Source of the DNA: Magicicada septendecula
Taxonomy: Eukaryota > Arthropoda > Insecta > Hemiptera > Cicadidae
Assembly: GCA_034769895.1 (NCBI GenBank)
Contig: CM068367.1
Span: forward strand, 315,517,986 to 315,581,985
Length of the DNA: 64,000 nt
Direction: 5' to 3'
In this document: positions 34,513-45,875 of the stretch, piece by piece
Numbering within the stretch: position 1 is the stretch's first letter
Layout: each line of letters begins with the position of its first letter
Made by a program: the position numbers and the translations under genes
Notes under the pieces: model-generated
Told to the model about the DNA's origin: nothing
Databases searched by the model: none
Seen by the model: only the letters and a program-made list of their open reading frames with translations

Positions 34513-35638
34513 TGTAACGGGCCAAATTTATGGGTATTTTTATTTATTTCATTTTCGGGGATTTATAAAAATATGTGTAAAGTTTATTTCAACGGTGACC
34601 AGACCATGTGGAAAGAACAGTGTTGTAACGAAGCGGCAATGCAATATCACGTTGTGCAATCGGTAGAAGAATCCGCACCACCTTAGTTTCCAAGAACTTT
34701 GTTTGTGTGTGACCGGGCGCTCGTATGCATGACACAGGCATACGCGCGCAGTGACGCTACTTGTGAAGCTCAAGATGGCTAAAAAGCAATTTTTGGTCAC
34801 CTTAGTCTATCTAGGCGACGGATATGGAAATTAAGTCACGCCCATCTCGTGACGTTAGCCAGTGCCTAACCGATATCCGAATATAACTAACACAACACCT
34901 ACAGCATGAGCTAAATGGGAAGAAACTACGACGAACAACCAGGAGGCTTTGACTTCTAGATAAAACGACGAAATCGAGTTGGCCACGAACTGATAGCGAT
35001 CGCCCAGTTCATCACAAATAGTACCGTCCGGTACAACCCTACGGGGTATCTCTTTGAAGAATTTTATAAATTGCCAGTAATAAAGTGAAATAACAGTTGA
35101 AAATACGTGACCGTGGTCGATAATACAGTGGAGAACATATTAAGTTAAATTTCGGACACGAATGCCAATTAAAAAGGAGTAACCATGAGTGCGAACGAAA
35201 ACCACGTTGCCGGCGGGGAATATTACGAAAAATGTTTAAGGGCTTTGGGGCAATAAAGGGTTAAGGGGTTTTAAATAATGCAGTTGTGGATGTGTGAGTG
35301 AGCAAAGCTGGGCTGTTTATGTTGATGTGTGTATATATAATAAGGTAAGCACTAGAATAAGATAGACTAGGAATGGTACTCATGTAACTCAAGCAAAGAA
35401 AAAATCACTAAGAAGATATGTCATAAAATTTGTTGGAATTTAAATGCATTTCTAAAAAATTAAAATATCAATTCTCTTCATGCAAAAAATGAGTCGCGTC
35501 ACTTATTTCAATAACCCGTAACACATGTTTGTATCTGACATTCGTGTGAATCGGACTTCTGGACCCAGATAGGACCTTTGCAGGTAGGTGAAATAAATTT
35601 ATGTATTTGATATATTTAATGAGTTTATTAATATCACA
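34513..35638 (+). repeat. element C LTR 2 (shared, middle)
   Basis: 1126 bp, the same ends as LTR 1. It serves as 3' LTR of the first unit (polypurine tract just before it) and 5' LTR of the second (primer-binding site just after it). It shares GGGCC at its start with LTR 3 where LTR 1 has GGGTC. Confidence 0.95.
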
Positions 35639-36912
35639 ATGGCTTCCGATACAGGGACAGTTTTTATGAATTAAAAAATTAAGTAAAAACCGCACCTACA
35701 AAAAAGATACAAACGTGTGTTTGAGGTTAGCGTAATATTTGGTGCCGTGACAGCAGGATGTAATTTAAAAAAAAAAAAATTGTATTGCGCCGGCCTACAT
35801 TTTGACAGTACATTGAACGAAGTACGGTTGCGAAAGCAAAATGGTATTGATGTAAACTTACGTAATTATGGTAGAAGGTTGATTTTATGTATGTTGTAAT
35901 ATAAGTTTTGAAAAGAGATTAATCATTGGTAGTGAAAATAAATTAAGTAAAAATGTCTGAGAATACTAAAAGTAATATAACTAATGTAGAAATGAGTGAA
36001 AGTGACCTTGAGTCGCAGTCGCTGAATGAAAGTGATATGCTGACAGCTGAGCCGAGCGCTATTACAGAAACAGCTGTTGGCGGCAATGTCATCATTCATT
36101 CTACCCCAATTACTGCTCAAACGCAATTAAGCGAAACAGATGTTGATTCTGGGATTCAGTTGACCCCAGTTTCAACCAATAAAAATAAACAATCCGATGA
36201 AATAGATATAATGAGTTTTTTACGAAAAATGGACAACAAATTTGACATGCAGAATAATCAATTTAAAGAATTAAATAAACGCTTTGATAGTAACGAAATA
36301 ATTTTAAATGAAATGAAAAGTGATTTTAACAATAAATTAGATGAGCAGAAAATAAAATGCGAACAGCAGAATATTCAAAACGAGATTAATTTTAAAGAAA
36401 TTAAAGAACAGAATACTCAGTTTCAGCAGAGTATTAGTGTAAAATTTGATGAGTTAATAAATGATATACAAGAAAAGAATAAAAGAAATAATTTGAATAA
36501 ACTAGAACAGAGTAAGAGTAATACAAATGAAAGTTGTAATGACATGTGTAGAAATGTTGTATTAGATGAAGAGTTAACAAATGAAAGTAGTATTGAGAAT
36601 AGTAGAGCTCTATAATATAGGTATTCGCACCCGCCATCTTTGCTCCGAGACTTTTAAATGTAATGTGGCGGGAGCAATGTAAGCACGCTGTGCGTTGCAT
36701 TATTTAATGTAAATTATGTATGTAAATATTAATATTTTTACATATCAGGGTTATAACCTTAGTGTACTAATTTGATTTATGTATTACACACGAATATGTA
36801 TAATAATCATCTCATCTTGTCAGTGAAAACAAGGTTATAAATACTGGTGTTAAGAGATATTATTAATGTTATGTAGTATGTTTTGCAGATGGTTGTACAT
36901 CTCATAATCATA

Positions 36913-37287
36913 ATGACTGGTTGTTGTGCTGTAAATTGCAAAAATCGAACAGAAACTAATTTTAGAACATTCAAATTTCTGGCAGACCCTATTCGATGTG
37001 CAAAATGGATTCAAAATATGAGACGAGACAAATTTATACTAAGCAAGGGAATGCGTCTGTGTGAGGTAAATTTAATGGTTGTTCCTTAAAAGTTTGTGAA
37101 CGTTAATCATAACGACTAAAAATGTAATACACCTTTGCACTTTTAGGTTCATTTTGAAAGTTCACAGTTTGAACAGGCACGAGTAGATTGTTGGAAAAAA
37201 CTGAAGCCTAATGCCATACCGACTTTGTTTGACGTACCAAATCCACCTCCTAGGATCGGCTCAGTTCCACGCAAATCACTGTACAAG
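36913..37287 (+). CDS. THAP zinc-finger protein (two exons, no transposase domain)
   Basis: Exon 36913-37065 encodes MTGCCAVNCKNRTETNF, FKFLADPIRCAKWIQNMRRD and GMRLCE. GTAAAT...TTTTAG is a good intron (37066-37146). The next exon from 37147 reads VHFESSQFEQ, then LKPNAIPTLFDVPNPPP and ends SLYK before a GTGGTT donor at 37288. C-x4-C, C-x2-H spread over both exons and the AIPTLF motif are the THAP signature, a DNA-binding C2CH finger found in P-element transposases and host THAP proteins. Intron phase is 0. No DDE or GTP-binding region follows, and I could not find further exons. A truncated THAP protein could act as a repressor, as short P-element products do; this is inference. Confidence 0.8.
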
Positions 37288-37289
37288 GT

Positions 37290-38670
37290 GGTTTATTTTT
37301 TTAATCCATCAATTATAAAATAATGTTAGACTATAACTAAAGCCCGGATTCACGTGCAATTGCATCTTTTTTTTTGCTAGTTCGTAAACGGCCAGTGACA
37401 AGTTATTTATCCGAATCGGGACGTGTAGGTCATTTTAACATACATTTTATTTTGCACAAAATTGCACGTTTTGGGGGTTACTGCATAAAATTGCACATTC
37501 TGTAGTTTTAATGCACAAAATTGCACATTTACCTGTTTTTCGAAAATCAGCTGCGCGATAGCCAAGCGCGAAACATACACGCAGATCGTAAACAAAGTCG
37601 AGAACAAAATCAGCACGAAGAAATTCTAGTCCAGTAAGCGCAGCTTTTGACGTAACAAAATTTTGACTGTCGATGGAATTTCACGAAATTTGATATGTAT
37701 GTTCTATATGCACTCTAGAACAAAGTTAAACTGTACGCTTTTTATTTGGGGGTGAGAGCCACCCCTTTTTCAAGGGTGATTGATAAAAAAAAATTAACCC
37801 CAGGATCCAATAGAGAATCAAATTCTAAGCAAAAAAGTCAGTACGCAACTGTTTTGAAAAATGCGTTGTTTTTGAGTTATTCCAAATCAACATTTTCGAT
37901 TTTTACCCCTAAAAAACAGGATTTTAGCGTAATTTTTAGCGAATAACTAAAAAACGTTTGAGTTTATAGTAAAAATGAATAGGACCAAAATTATTCTATA
38001 CGAAATAACAAACAAAATGCGTTTTGGCCGGGTTTCAGTCCACGAGTTGTTTTCAAGATATGGCCGTGAGAAGTTGTAACTTGCAAATTTTTTGCCTGTA
38101 TACTAACAAAGTTTAACCCTTCCTACTAACCGAGAAAAATACTTTTGACTATAAAATGTCTAGTGCAATGAAAAATACATTATTGTTAATTTTAATAAAG
38201 TGTTAAGCTAAACTTTTTATTATTAATTTTAACTAAATGTTAAGCAAAAACCTGAATATAAACATAATAGTAAGTAAGTTAAAAATGTAAATTCGTGTTT
38301 ATTAAAAATAGTTTTAGTAACTTTATTTGGACTTTTGGACAAACGAAGTTTAGTAAACATTAATTCAACAGCCATCTATTATAAACAGGAATAAAAGTAA
38401 AATCTGAGAATATATACCTAACAAAGTGGTAAGTGGTAACGATTGGTACGGTATTTGTTGTTTCTTAGACAAAATTATTCTCCTCTTACTATGGTCTGAA
38501 TCAGTAAGTTTTAAGATGAAAACTATTATTTCCATATTTTTAAGGACGTGGGACATAATTTCACACTTTGAAATTATATTTTTGGCACGAAAAACTATAA
38601 TAGTTTATGTAATATCGAAAACAAACTTATACTGCGTCCCATGTATACACAAGCGCCACCTTAATATTAT
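37290..38670. other. noncoding part of the P-like element
   Basis: No coding exon is recognised. Around 37445-37535 the motif TGCA(C/T)AAAATTGCAC(A/G)TT recurs three times in direct orientation, which may be a subterminal transposase-binding array. Confidence 0.5.
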
Positions 38671-40134
38671 GTCAGTCTCGGAACAAAGATGGCGAGTGCG
38701 AATACTCCCTTTTATAGATCCTTAAGAATAGTGATGTAATTGAAAATGTAGTATCTGAGAGTACCGATGAGGTTGTAGAATGTGATAATGAAATATTAAT
38801 GTGTGTTTATGAGTTAGAGAGAGAGTGGAAAGATAGTATAGTGGTAGAATGGGGGCAGAGGGTAAATTTTCCCCTTATTTTTTCTGAACCAGAGTGTTCA
38901 CAAGTATTGTTGAAGAAGGGCAAGAGTCCCGTGTTAGTAGAAGATTTGAGTTGTTTATTTGTGTTGTATAATTTTGTACCCTCTGTCTGGAATAATATTG
39001 AGAGTGTGATATGGTATTATGATGAGAGAGATTTAAATAGAGAATTGTATGTCGATAAAGAGACAGAACTGTATGAATTATGATAGAAATTATGAGGAAT
39101 GGAAAGAAAGGTTAGAAGTAAATTTAAATAAGAATGATTTGATTGATAATACAAAAATAAATAACCCGATAATGAATATAATTACTGATGCAGACTTAAC
39201 AGAAATACTTAACGTAGACTTGGTGAATGATTATTATGATATAACGGATAAATTGAAATTGTTTGGTTATGACACACAAGACAATAGTATGTGGGTTAAT
39301 AAAATTGAAAAGTGCCATATAAAACAAAGACTAATCTTTGACGGTGGAGGGTAGACTATAAAACAATAAAGGACAATTATAAATATTTTTGTTTTGTGGT
39401 TTTGACCTGGCAGATTTGGACAATGAAGTGTGAAAAAATGGAACAGTTAATAACAAAAGTTTGTAAATAAATGTTTAGTAAATTTATTTGTGTGTATTGT
39501 AGAATGTTAAGTAAACAATGTGTATGCAGGTAATTGTTGAAATAATAATATTAATATTTTGGCAATTTAAATAAATAAACAGAATTAATTTTGAAAACAG
39601 TAATTGGCTAATTGTAATTGTCAGTAATTAATTTGATTAAAACAATTTGAGATGTTTTAAATATTCTGATTGATTTGAATGTTGTATAATTAAATTTTCT
39701 AATGAATTTAAATTATTTTACAAGACATGAGTTTGGTAATTAAATGATAAATTGTTGAATATGAAATAACTGTTTGCTAAATGTTTCAGAGGTTACGTGA
39801 AAGTATTGGTGTATGGTGTATGTATTTTGTGTATATCAGTTTAAATGGACTGTAAGTATAAAAAATTTTATAGTACGAATCAAGTATAATAAAAATGTTT
39901 ACAGGTGTAACTCAGATGAAAGGATTTTAATTCTATAATGAGATGAGTTGAAATAATTGTGTGAAATAAAAATGATAAGTAAAAAATTTAATAATAACTG
40001 AAAGGTAATATAAAATAAATAATAAATTTGAAAATTTTAGGGTGATGAATGAGTTAAATGATTAATGATTGATGAAAATGTTACGTTAGAACGTTATATA
40101 TAAACAATATTTTTATTGTTTAGTTATTAAGGTA

Positions 40135-40744
40135 CTATTGCTGGGGTGGCCTGTGCCCCGGTCGATAGTGAAATGTGTTGGGGGTAACAGAGAGTGTTAC
40201 CTCCATCGGAGGCCAACATGGTGAAAAGGTGCGGCACACCTTTTTTAGTACAAATTTAATTTGTACCCTGATAGACACTCGTGCCGCACATAAAAGTGAT
40301 AATGTAGAACAGGCATTGAAATGAAAGTTTGATTTCCCCGACTTTTCGGGCGATTACTGCCTTACCAGCACTAATCGTGGATTTGGCTAGCGGTCAGCTA
40401 TGGCCATATCAAGTCCCTTGACCATAGCTGATTTGAAATTGGTTGATAATAGAAATTAAATGGGGGGTGAAATTAGGGGAAATCCAGGAACTATGGAACA
40501 GCGGCTGCCACTCTGTCCGCGTGGGGACAGCATAGCCAGGTGGTAGACCCGTTTTAAGGGCGAGTCAATATAAAACAAGGATATGTTGATATCCACAAAC
40601 GTTAAAATATAAATGCCGAAGCAAAGACACGGAGATGTCCAATTCCTCCAAATATGCAGTCTTTGTGGAAGCAAAAAGGCGCTACAGTCTTACATAAATT
40701 ACAATAGTGTGTGTGGACCAGGGGGTTGCTCAGATGAGCAACAT
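40135..40744 (+). ncRNA. conserved structured RNA module, copy C2
   Basis: The second C unit's copy. The closing stem is 40331-40339 with 40476-40484, and the core 18-mer is 40489-40506. Relative to copy C1, the inner hairpin reads CGATTA/TAATCG (40351-40356 with 40372-40377): both differences turn G-U wobbles into Watson-Crick pairs. Confidence 0.82.
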
Positions 40745-43057
40745 GCTTAAATTTTGTAAATTCAAAATGATAACTAAATTTTGCTCTAATAAACGTTGGT
40801 ATTCTGCTTTGATAAATAGGGTTTCATACATTCAGTATACTGTGTTCATTCTATATTTTATTGTGTTCCATGTATTATTTTATTGTGTTATAGGTAAGAA
40901 TTGAAATATGTGTCTTATATAATTTGTGTGTTTCTGAAACTAAGTAAATAACTAAACCGACTGGCAGGCGGTTTGCATATTATCAGAGTCAGAAAGAGGG
41001 GAAACAATGAGGGTAGAGGTAAGGATTGCTAAAAATATGTATTTCATGTAATTTGCACAATTTTGAAATGTATTTTCACTTTGTTAGGAATGTCAGCGGA
41101 TCTGTAGTAAAATGTCACTGTTAAATTGTTTATTGATGTTCAAGGTAATTAATGTTAAATGTAATGTTTCAATGTATTACAGATGCTATTTAAAATAATG
41201 AGAAAAGTAATTTGATAAAGTGAGAAATAAAGTAATAGATTTGTGAAAGTTAATAAAAGATAGTTTTTGGGTGATTAAGATTTTATTGGGACATGTAGAT
41301 CAGCCCAAGTTGAAGTTAAAGTTAAAATGGTAGTAGAGAGAAAAATATTGTTCTGAGTCAATATAATGTTGTTGTGAGGTAATGTAACAGATATTGAGAA
41401 GTATTGATGTTGACAGTAGTTATGGGGAATATATGTAGAGTATTGAGTGATATATTGATGTTTATAATTGATGATGTTATTTTGTTGTAGTTGAAGTAAG
41501 GTAATAAGAGTGTTGATTTGGCGATGGTAATTTTGTAATAGGGGATAGTGTAATATGGGAGTCCGCAACAAAAGGGTTGGGACGGGAAGGGACCGTTTGT
41601 CGCCGGAAAGGGTTACCTTAGGTAGAAACCAGGAACCAACATAATGGGATGAGCTTTTCGGGGGGGGGGGGGAACACACGTATCCTAAGTACAAAGGGTT
41701 AGAGAATATTTTTTTCATATATTGAGAGAATGATGTAGATTGAGTTTCAGGATAAGTTGGGGTTAGCGATTGTTTGATAGATGTTTTGATAGAGATGGGT
41801 GTCATATGAGTTACAATTGTTAGTGGTATTAGAGTCAGAGTGAGAAAGATATTATATGAACCCATGCCAAGTGGCATATCAAGCTAAAATAAATAATTAA
41901 ATCACCCAAAATAAAGGAAAGCGAGAATAAAGAAAGAGATTTATAACAAGAATATAAAATTTTTAATTGAAACCAGTGACAATTTTTGATAGAATTTGGA
42001 AATGTAAAGTTATAAAGTGTTTATTTTGAACAATTTACATATCAATTTGATTATTTATAATAATATTTTGTTAATTTTAAATATTTTATTTTATTATGTT
42101 TTTGGTGTTTCAAGACAGCATTTTACAGAAGTTTAATGTATTCACAGATGTAACTTGTACATAACGTATGTAGGTCAAGGTTCTGGACTTGACCCAGTTT
42201 TGATCAGCTGATGGGTGAGGTAATATACTAGGCATGTTTAGTATGGAAGTTAATTCAACTTTTGTTTTTAATTGATTTGAACAAATTTTAAATGATTTCT
42301 ATATGGAAAAAAGAAAATATTTTAAGAAATTTAAATTTTTGTAGAATTTAAATTTTTTTTTTTGGAAATTTTTGTGAAAAAATTTTTTTTTTGATTTTGC
42401 GCCTGCCAGATAATGGATATTTGTAAACTTTGATTATTTTATTGTTTGTGTTCCAATCGTGTTTATTACTATTGAATTATTTTATTGAATTGTATGGTTA
42501 GACGCTAGGTGTAATCACATGTTAGGTTAAGGATGTTACTTATTTTAAGAAATGTTCAATTGATTTAATTTTTTTGATAACAAGAAACTAAGGAAGAGAA
42601 TTTTTTGATAAAAGATTGTAGTTTGAATTTTGGATTTTTCACTTAGATGAAATAATAAATTTTGAAGAATATGTTAACTTTACAATATGTAGAATAGGTG
42701 TGTGTGTGAGCCCAGTATCTGCTAAAGGCAGCCCAGTTTGCAGAAAAAGGGGAAACATATCGGTTGAGGATCTGGCATGATCTAAGCCAGGGATTGAGGA
42801 TTTTTGGGGTAGCATGTTAGAAGGTAAGGTGCGCTGTGGTGCGTGTCTGTTCGATTTTTCGGTGTTGGGATCTCGCACAGAGAAGTCCAGTGATCTCGTT
42901 CAGATGCGTCCATAGTCGCCGAGCCAGGGGGGTCGTGTACCCATGAAGTGTAAGAACAAAAGGGGGTTGTTAGCACCAGTTCCTCACCGGTCCTCTTAGG
43001 GGTTTTATCAATGAGATTTCTTCTGTTTTGACAGAAGACCTCTCATTGAGGGGGTAT

Positions 43058-44184
43058 TGTAACGGGCCAAATTTATGGGTATTTTTATTTATTTCATTTT
43101 CGGGGATTTATAAAAATATGTGTAAAGTTGATTTCAACGGTGACCAGACCACGTGGAAAGAACAGTGTTGTAACGAAGCGGCAATGCAATATCACGTTGT
43201 GCAATCGGTAGAAGAATCCGCACCACCTTAGTTTCCAAGAACTTTGTTTGTGTGTGACCGGGCGCTCGTATGCATGACACAGGCATACGCGCGCAGTGAC
43301 GCTACTTGTGAAGCTCAAGATGGCTAAAAAGCAATTTTTGGTCACCTTAGTCTATCTAGGCGACGGATATGGAAATTAAGTCACGCCCATCTCGTGACGT
43401 TAGCCAGTGCCTAACCGATATCCGAATATAACTAACACAACACCTACAGCATGAGCTAAATGGGAAGAAACTACGACGAACAACCAGGAGGCTTTGACTT
43501 CCAGATAAAACGACGAAATCGAGTTGGCCACGAACTGATAGCGATCACCCAGTTCGTCACAAATAGTACCGTCCGGTACAACCCTACGGGGTATCTCTTT
43601 GAAGAATTTTATAAATTGCCAGTAATAAAGTGAAATAACAGTTGAAAATACGTGACCGCGGTCGATAATACAGTGGAGAACATATTAAGTTAAATTTCGG
43701 ACACGAATGCCAATTAAAAAGGAGTAACCATGAGTGCGAACGAAAACCACGTTGCCGGCGGGGAATATTACGAAAAATGTTTAAGGGCTTTGGGGCAATA
43801 AAGGGTTAAGGGGTTTTAAATAATGCAGTTGTGGATGTGTGAGTGAGCAAAGCTGGGCTGTTTTATGTTGATGTGTGTATATATAATAAGGTAAGCACTA
43901 GAATAAGATAGACTAGGAATGGTACTCATGTAACTCAAGCAAAGAAAAAATCACTAAGAAGATATGTCATAAAATTTGTTGGAATTTAAATGCATTTCTA
44001 AAAAATTAAAATATCAATTCTCTTCATGTAAAAAATGAGTCGCGTCACTTATTTCAATAACCCGTAACACATGTTTGTATCTGACGTTCGTGTGAATCGG
44101 ACATCTGGACCCAGATAGGACCTTTGCAGGTAGGTGAAATAAATTTATGTATTTTATATATTTAATGAGTTTAATAATATCACA
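43058..44184 (+). repeat. element C LTR 3 (3')
   Basis: 1127 bp, nearly identical to the other two. It is followed by the GAGG duplication and by element B sequence rather than by a primer-binding site, so it is the true right end of the array. Confidence 0.95.
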
Positions 44185-44188
44185 GAGG

Positions 44189-44817
44189 TTTCACAAGTGT
44201 TGTATGAGGACAGAGCTTCCTCCAGTAGTTGTGTGGAAGACGAGGTGTCTTCAAGTAGTCCCGTAATTTGTTGTAATATTCTTGGAAGTGCCAAGAAATA
44301 TAGTAAGTTTATTGTGCCCTTTGCGTGGTATGAAATAGGTCAGGGCGGTTTTGACAGGTGTTATGATGTGGAGAGATATTTAGAGAGAGAGTTGTTTGTA
44401 GATGAGGAAATAGAGTTATTTACGTTAAGTAGGCGTTATAAAAAGTTGAAAGAGAGGTTAGAAATGAAGGAAATAGACGATATAAAATACTTACCTTGTG
44501 AAATAAAGATTGATGATTATTTTGAGGATGCTGTTGTAGACGATAAACACTTAACTGATGATGTAATTACTATAGTGGAGGAGTATAATGATATAATAAC
44601 TTACCTTATGTTAATCAAAAATGCTAATGGAGACTGGACTAAAATTACCAATGCAGACGGACTTTATGAAACAATGGTAGACAAAAATGTAGTTAATTAC
44701 TATGTCAATATAATTAACAAAAATAGTCAGTACAATAATAACTATAATGTAATATGTGTCGATAAAAATGATTTATGTTATAAATACACCAGACTAATAC
44801 ATGATGACTGTAAATAA
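44189..44817 (+). pseudogene. gag-like protein of element B, C-terminal part after the C insertion
   Basis: This continues the frame broken at 28094. Across the GAGG target duplication the codons read GETE then VSQVLYEDRASSS, matching SEPECSQVLLKKGKS in element C. Further landmarks are DRCYDVERYLERELFVDEE, ELFTLSRRYKKLKERLEM and KTNIIEY-like acidic repeats toward the end, finishing IHDDCK. Here, unlike in C, the stretch from RELFVDEE to KERLE is one uninterrupted frame. An apparent start at 44197 lies inside the old frame and is not a real start. Confidence 0.75.
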
Positions 44818-45583
44818 AAATTCAGTGAATGGACATTTTAAATATTTTAGTTTATGGTAATGACCTGGCTAGATTATGAAATGAAGTGTGGTAAACAGGA
44901 AAACTAATGACAAGAGATTGTAAATAAATTTATAGTGAAATTAATTGTGTCTATGTTGTAAAATGTATTCTATGTAAACAATGTGTGTATGTAGTAGAAA
45001 TCAATTTAATAAAAATAATAATATTTTGACAGACTAAATAAATAATGAGAATAATTATGAAGGTGATAATAAATGAATTGTAATTGTTTTGGAGTAAGGT
45101 AATTAAAATAACTTGTGTTTTCAAGAATTGATTGAATTAAATAATTTGAGATGTTTAAATATTTTTGATTGATTTAAAATGTTATATAAAGAGATTCTGA
45201 TGATGAATTTAAATTATTTGTATAAGATTTAAACTTGATAATAAATAGTCAATGAATAAATGTAGAAGGTATTTAGTTGTGGAATCATACGTTTGCTATA
45301 ATGTTTCAGAAGATAAATGGAGTTGTGTACATGATTTGGTGGTAACAAATGTTTATATGTTGTGTCTATGACAGTATATGAGTATATGAATGATGTACTG
45401 TAAGTATGAAGTTTATAATACAATTTAAATAAGATAAAATGTTTGATGTTTGAAAGTTAAACGTGTAGATGAATCTAAGAGATGTTAAACATGAAAATTG
45501 AATTAATAAAATAACCAAACATATAAGAGTTTACCATCCGAGAATTGTAGTAACGGTGTCAGTGTGAACCTTATATGTCTTTT
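44818..45583. other. noncoding part of element B after the gag-like frame
   Basis: AT-rich and noncoding. It resembles the corresponding part of element C in layout and in short blocks such as TTTTGGAG, TTAATTGTGT and ATGACCTGGC(T/A)AGA. Confidence 0.5.
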
Positions 45584-45865
45584 GGTAGTTTCCCCAATTT
45601 TCGGGCGGTCACGGCTTCACCGAACCCTGACCGTGGATTTATAATGTAAGTATATTCCAAATTGGTGAACATAGAAATGGACCGGGGGGTAACTCAGGGG
45701 AAACTACATAACTATGGAACAGCGGCTATCATCGAAGGTGGTGATAGTGACGTTTTAAGGGTGTGTGAATCATTATAGTAGGATTACTGGTGTCCTCGGA
45801 CATCAGTAATGCCGAATTTTTATATAACATTGAACCAAGAACGGTATAGGCAGCGTCTATACCAT
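45584..45865 (+). ncRNA. conserved structured RNA module, copy B (3' end cut)
   Basis: The element B version is the most diverged and the most informative. The closing stem is TAGTTTCCCC/GGGGAAACTA (45586-45595 with 45697-45706). The inner hairpin is CGGTCA/TGACCG (45606-45611 with 45628-45633), CTATCATC/GGTGATAG at 45726-45733 with 45740-45747, and ATTACTGGTGTCC/GGACATCAGTAAT at 45783-45795 with 45798-45810. The last hairpin is GGTATAG/CTATACC (45843-45849 with 45857-45863). The core 18-mer (45710-45727) is unchanged although the stems around it differ from A and C. The downstream AATAGTGTGTGTGG block is missing because element W starts at 45876. Confidence 0.8.
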
Positions 45866-45875
45866 ATATATATAT

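Larger units (their letters stand above)
36604..38724 (+). mobile_element. P-like DNA transposon encoding only a THAP domain
   Basis: Inserted in the second C unit with an 8-bp duplication AGAATAGT (36596-36603 and 38725-38732); the first unit has the empty site with one copy. Subterminal inverted repeats of about 32 bp (36621-36652 and 38674-38705) share GTATTCGCAC(C/T)CGCCATC and TTTG(C/T)TCCGAGACT. The outermost ends (AGAGCTCTATAATATAGG; TAAGGATCTATAAAAGGG inverted) are less similar. The coding part is a two-exon THAP domain, with no catalytic domain. A THAP domain with an 8-bp duplication points to the P superfamily; hAT is the alternative. Confidence 0.82.
35953..39354 (+). pseudogene. 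gag-like protein of element C, second unit (split by a P-like element)
   Basis: The same protein as in the first unit, starting MSENTKSN at 35953. The 2-bp loss is absent here, so the frame runs NDMCRNVVLDEELTNES up to 36603, where a 2.1-kb element is inserted with an 8-bp duplication. It resumes at 38733 and, with a GA run two bases shorter (38817-38825), stays open through ELEREWKDSIVVEWGQRVN to RELYVDKETELYEL (stop near 39083). The remaining part (39049-39354) is one frame away, as in the first unit. So without the insertion this copy encodes most of the protein in one frame. Confidence 0.78.
28095..44184 (+). mobile_element. element C tandem array: LTR-int-LTR-int-LTR, inserted in element B
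   Basis: Three LTRs (28095-29220, 34513-35638, 43058-44184) alternate with two internal regions (29221-34512 and 35639-43057). The whole is flanked by the 4-bp duplication GAGG (28091-28094 and 44185-44188). Apart from a 2.1-kb insertion with its duplication, the internal regions are 5292 and 5290 bp and differ by scattered bases. One flanking duplication around all three LTRs means a single insertion was enlarged afterwards, most simply by unequal exchange between LTRs. Each unit has a primer-binding site, a gag-like frame, the structured RNA module and a polypurine tract, but no reverse transcriptase, RNase H or integrase. Confidence 0.95.

Noticed and set aside
36604..38724. Assignment of the THAP element to hAT because the ends can be read as TAGAG/TAAGG
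   Set aside because: That reading requires a 7-bp duplication; with the THAP domain and an exact 8-bp AGAATAGT, the P superfamily is simpler. It is kept as an alternative.
44197..44220. Start codon of the 206-codon frame after the C array
   Set aside because: The frame continues upstream into 28094 across the target duplication; this Met is internal to the original gag-like frame.
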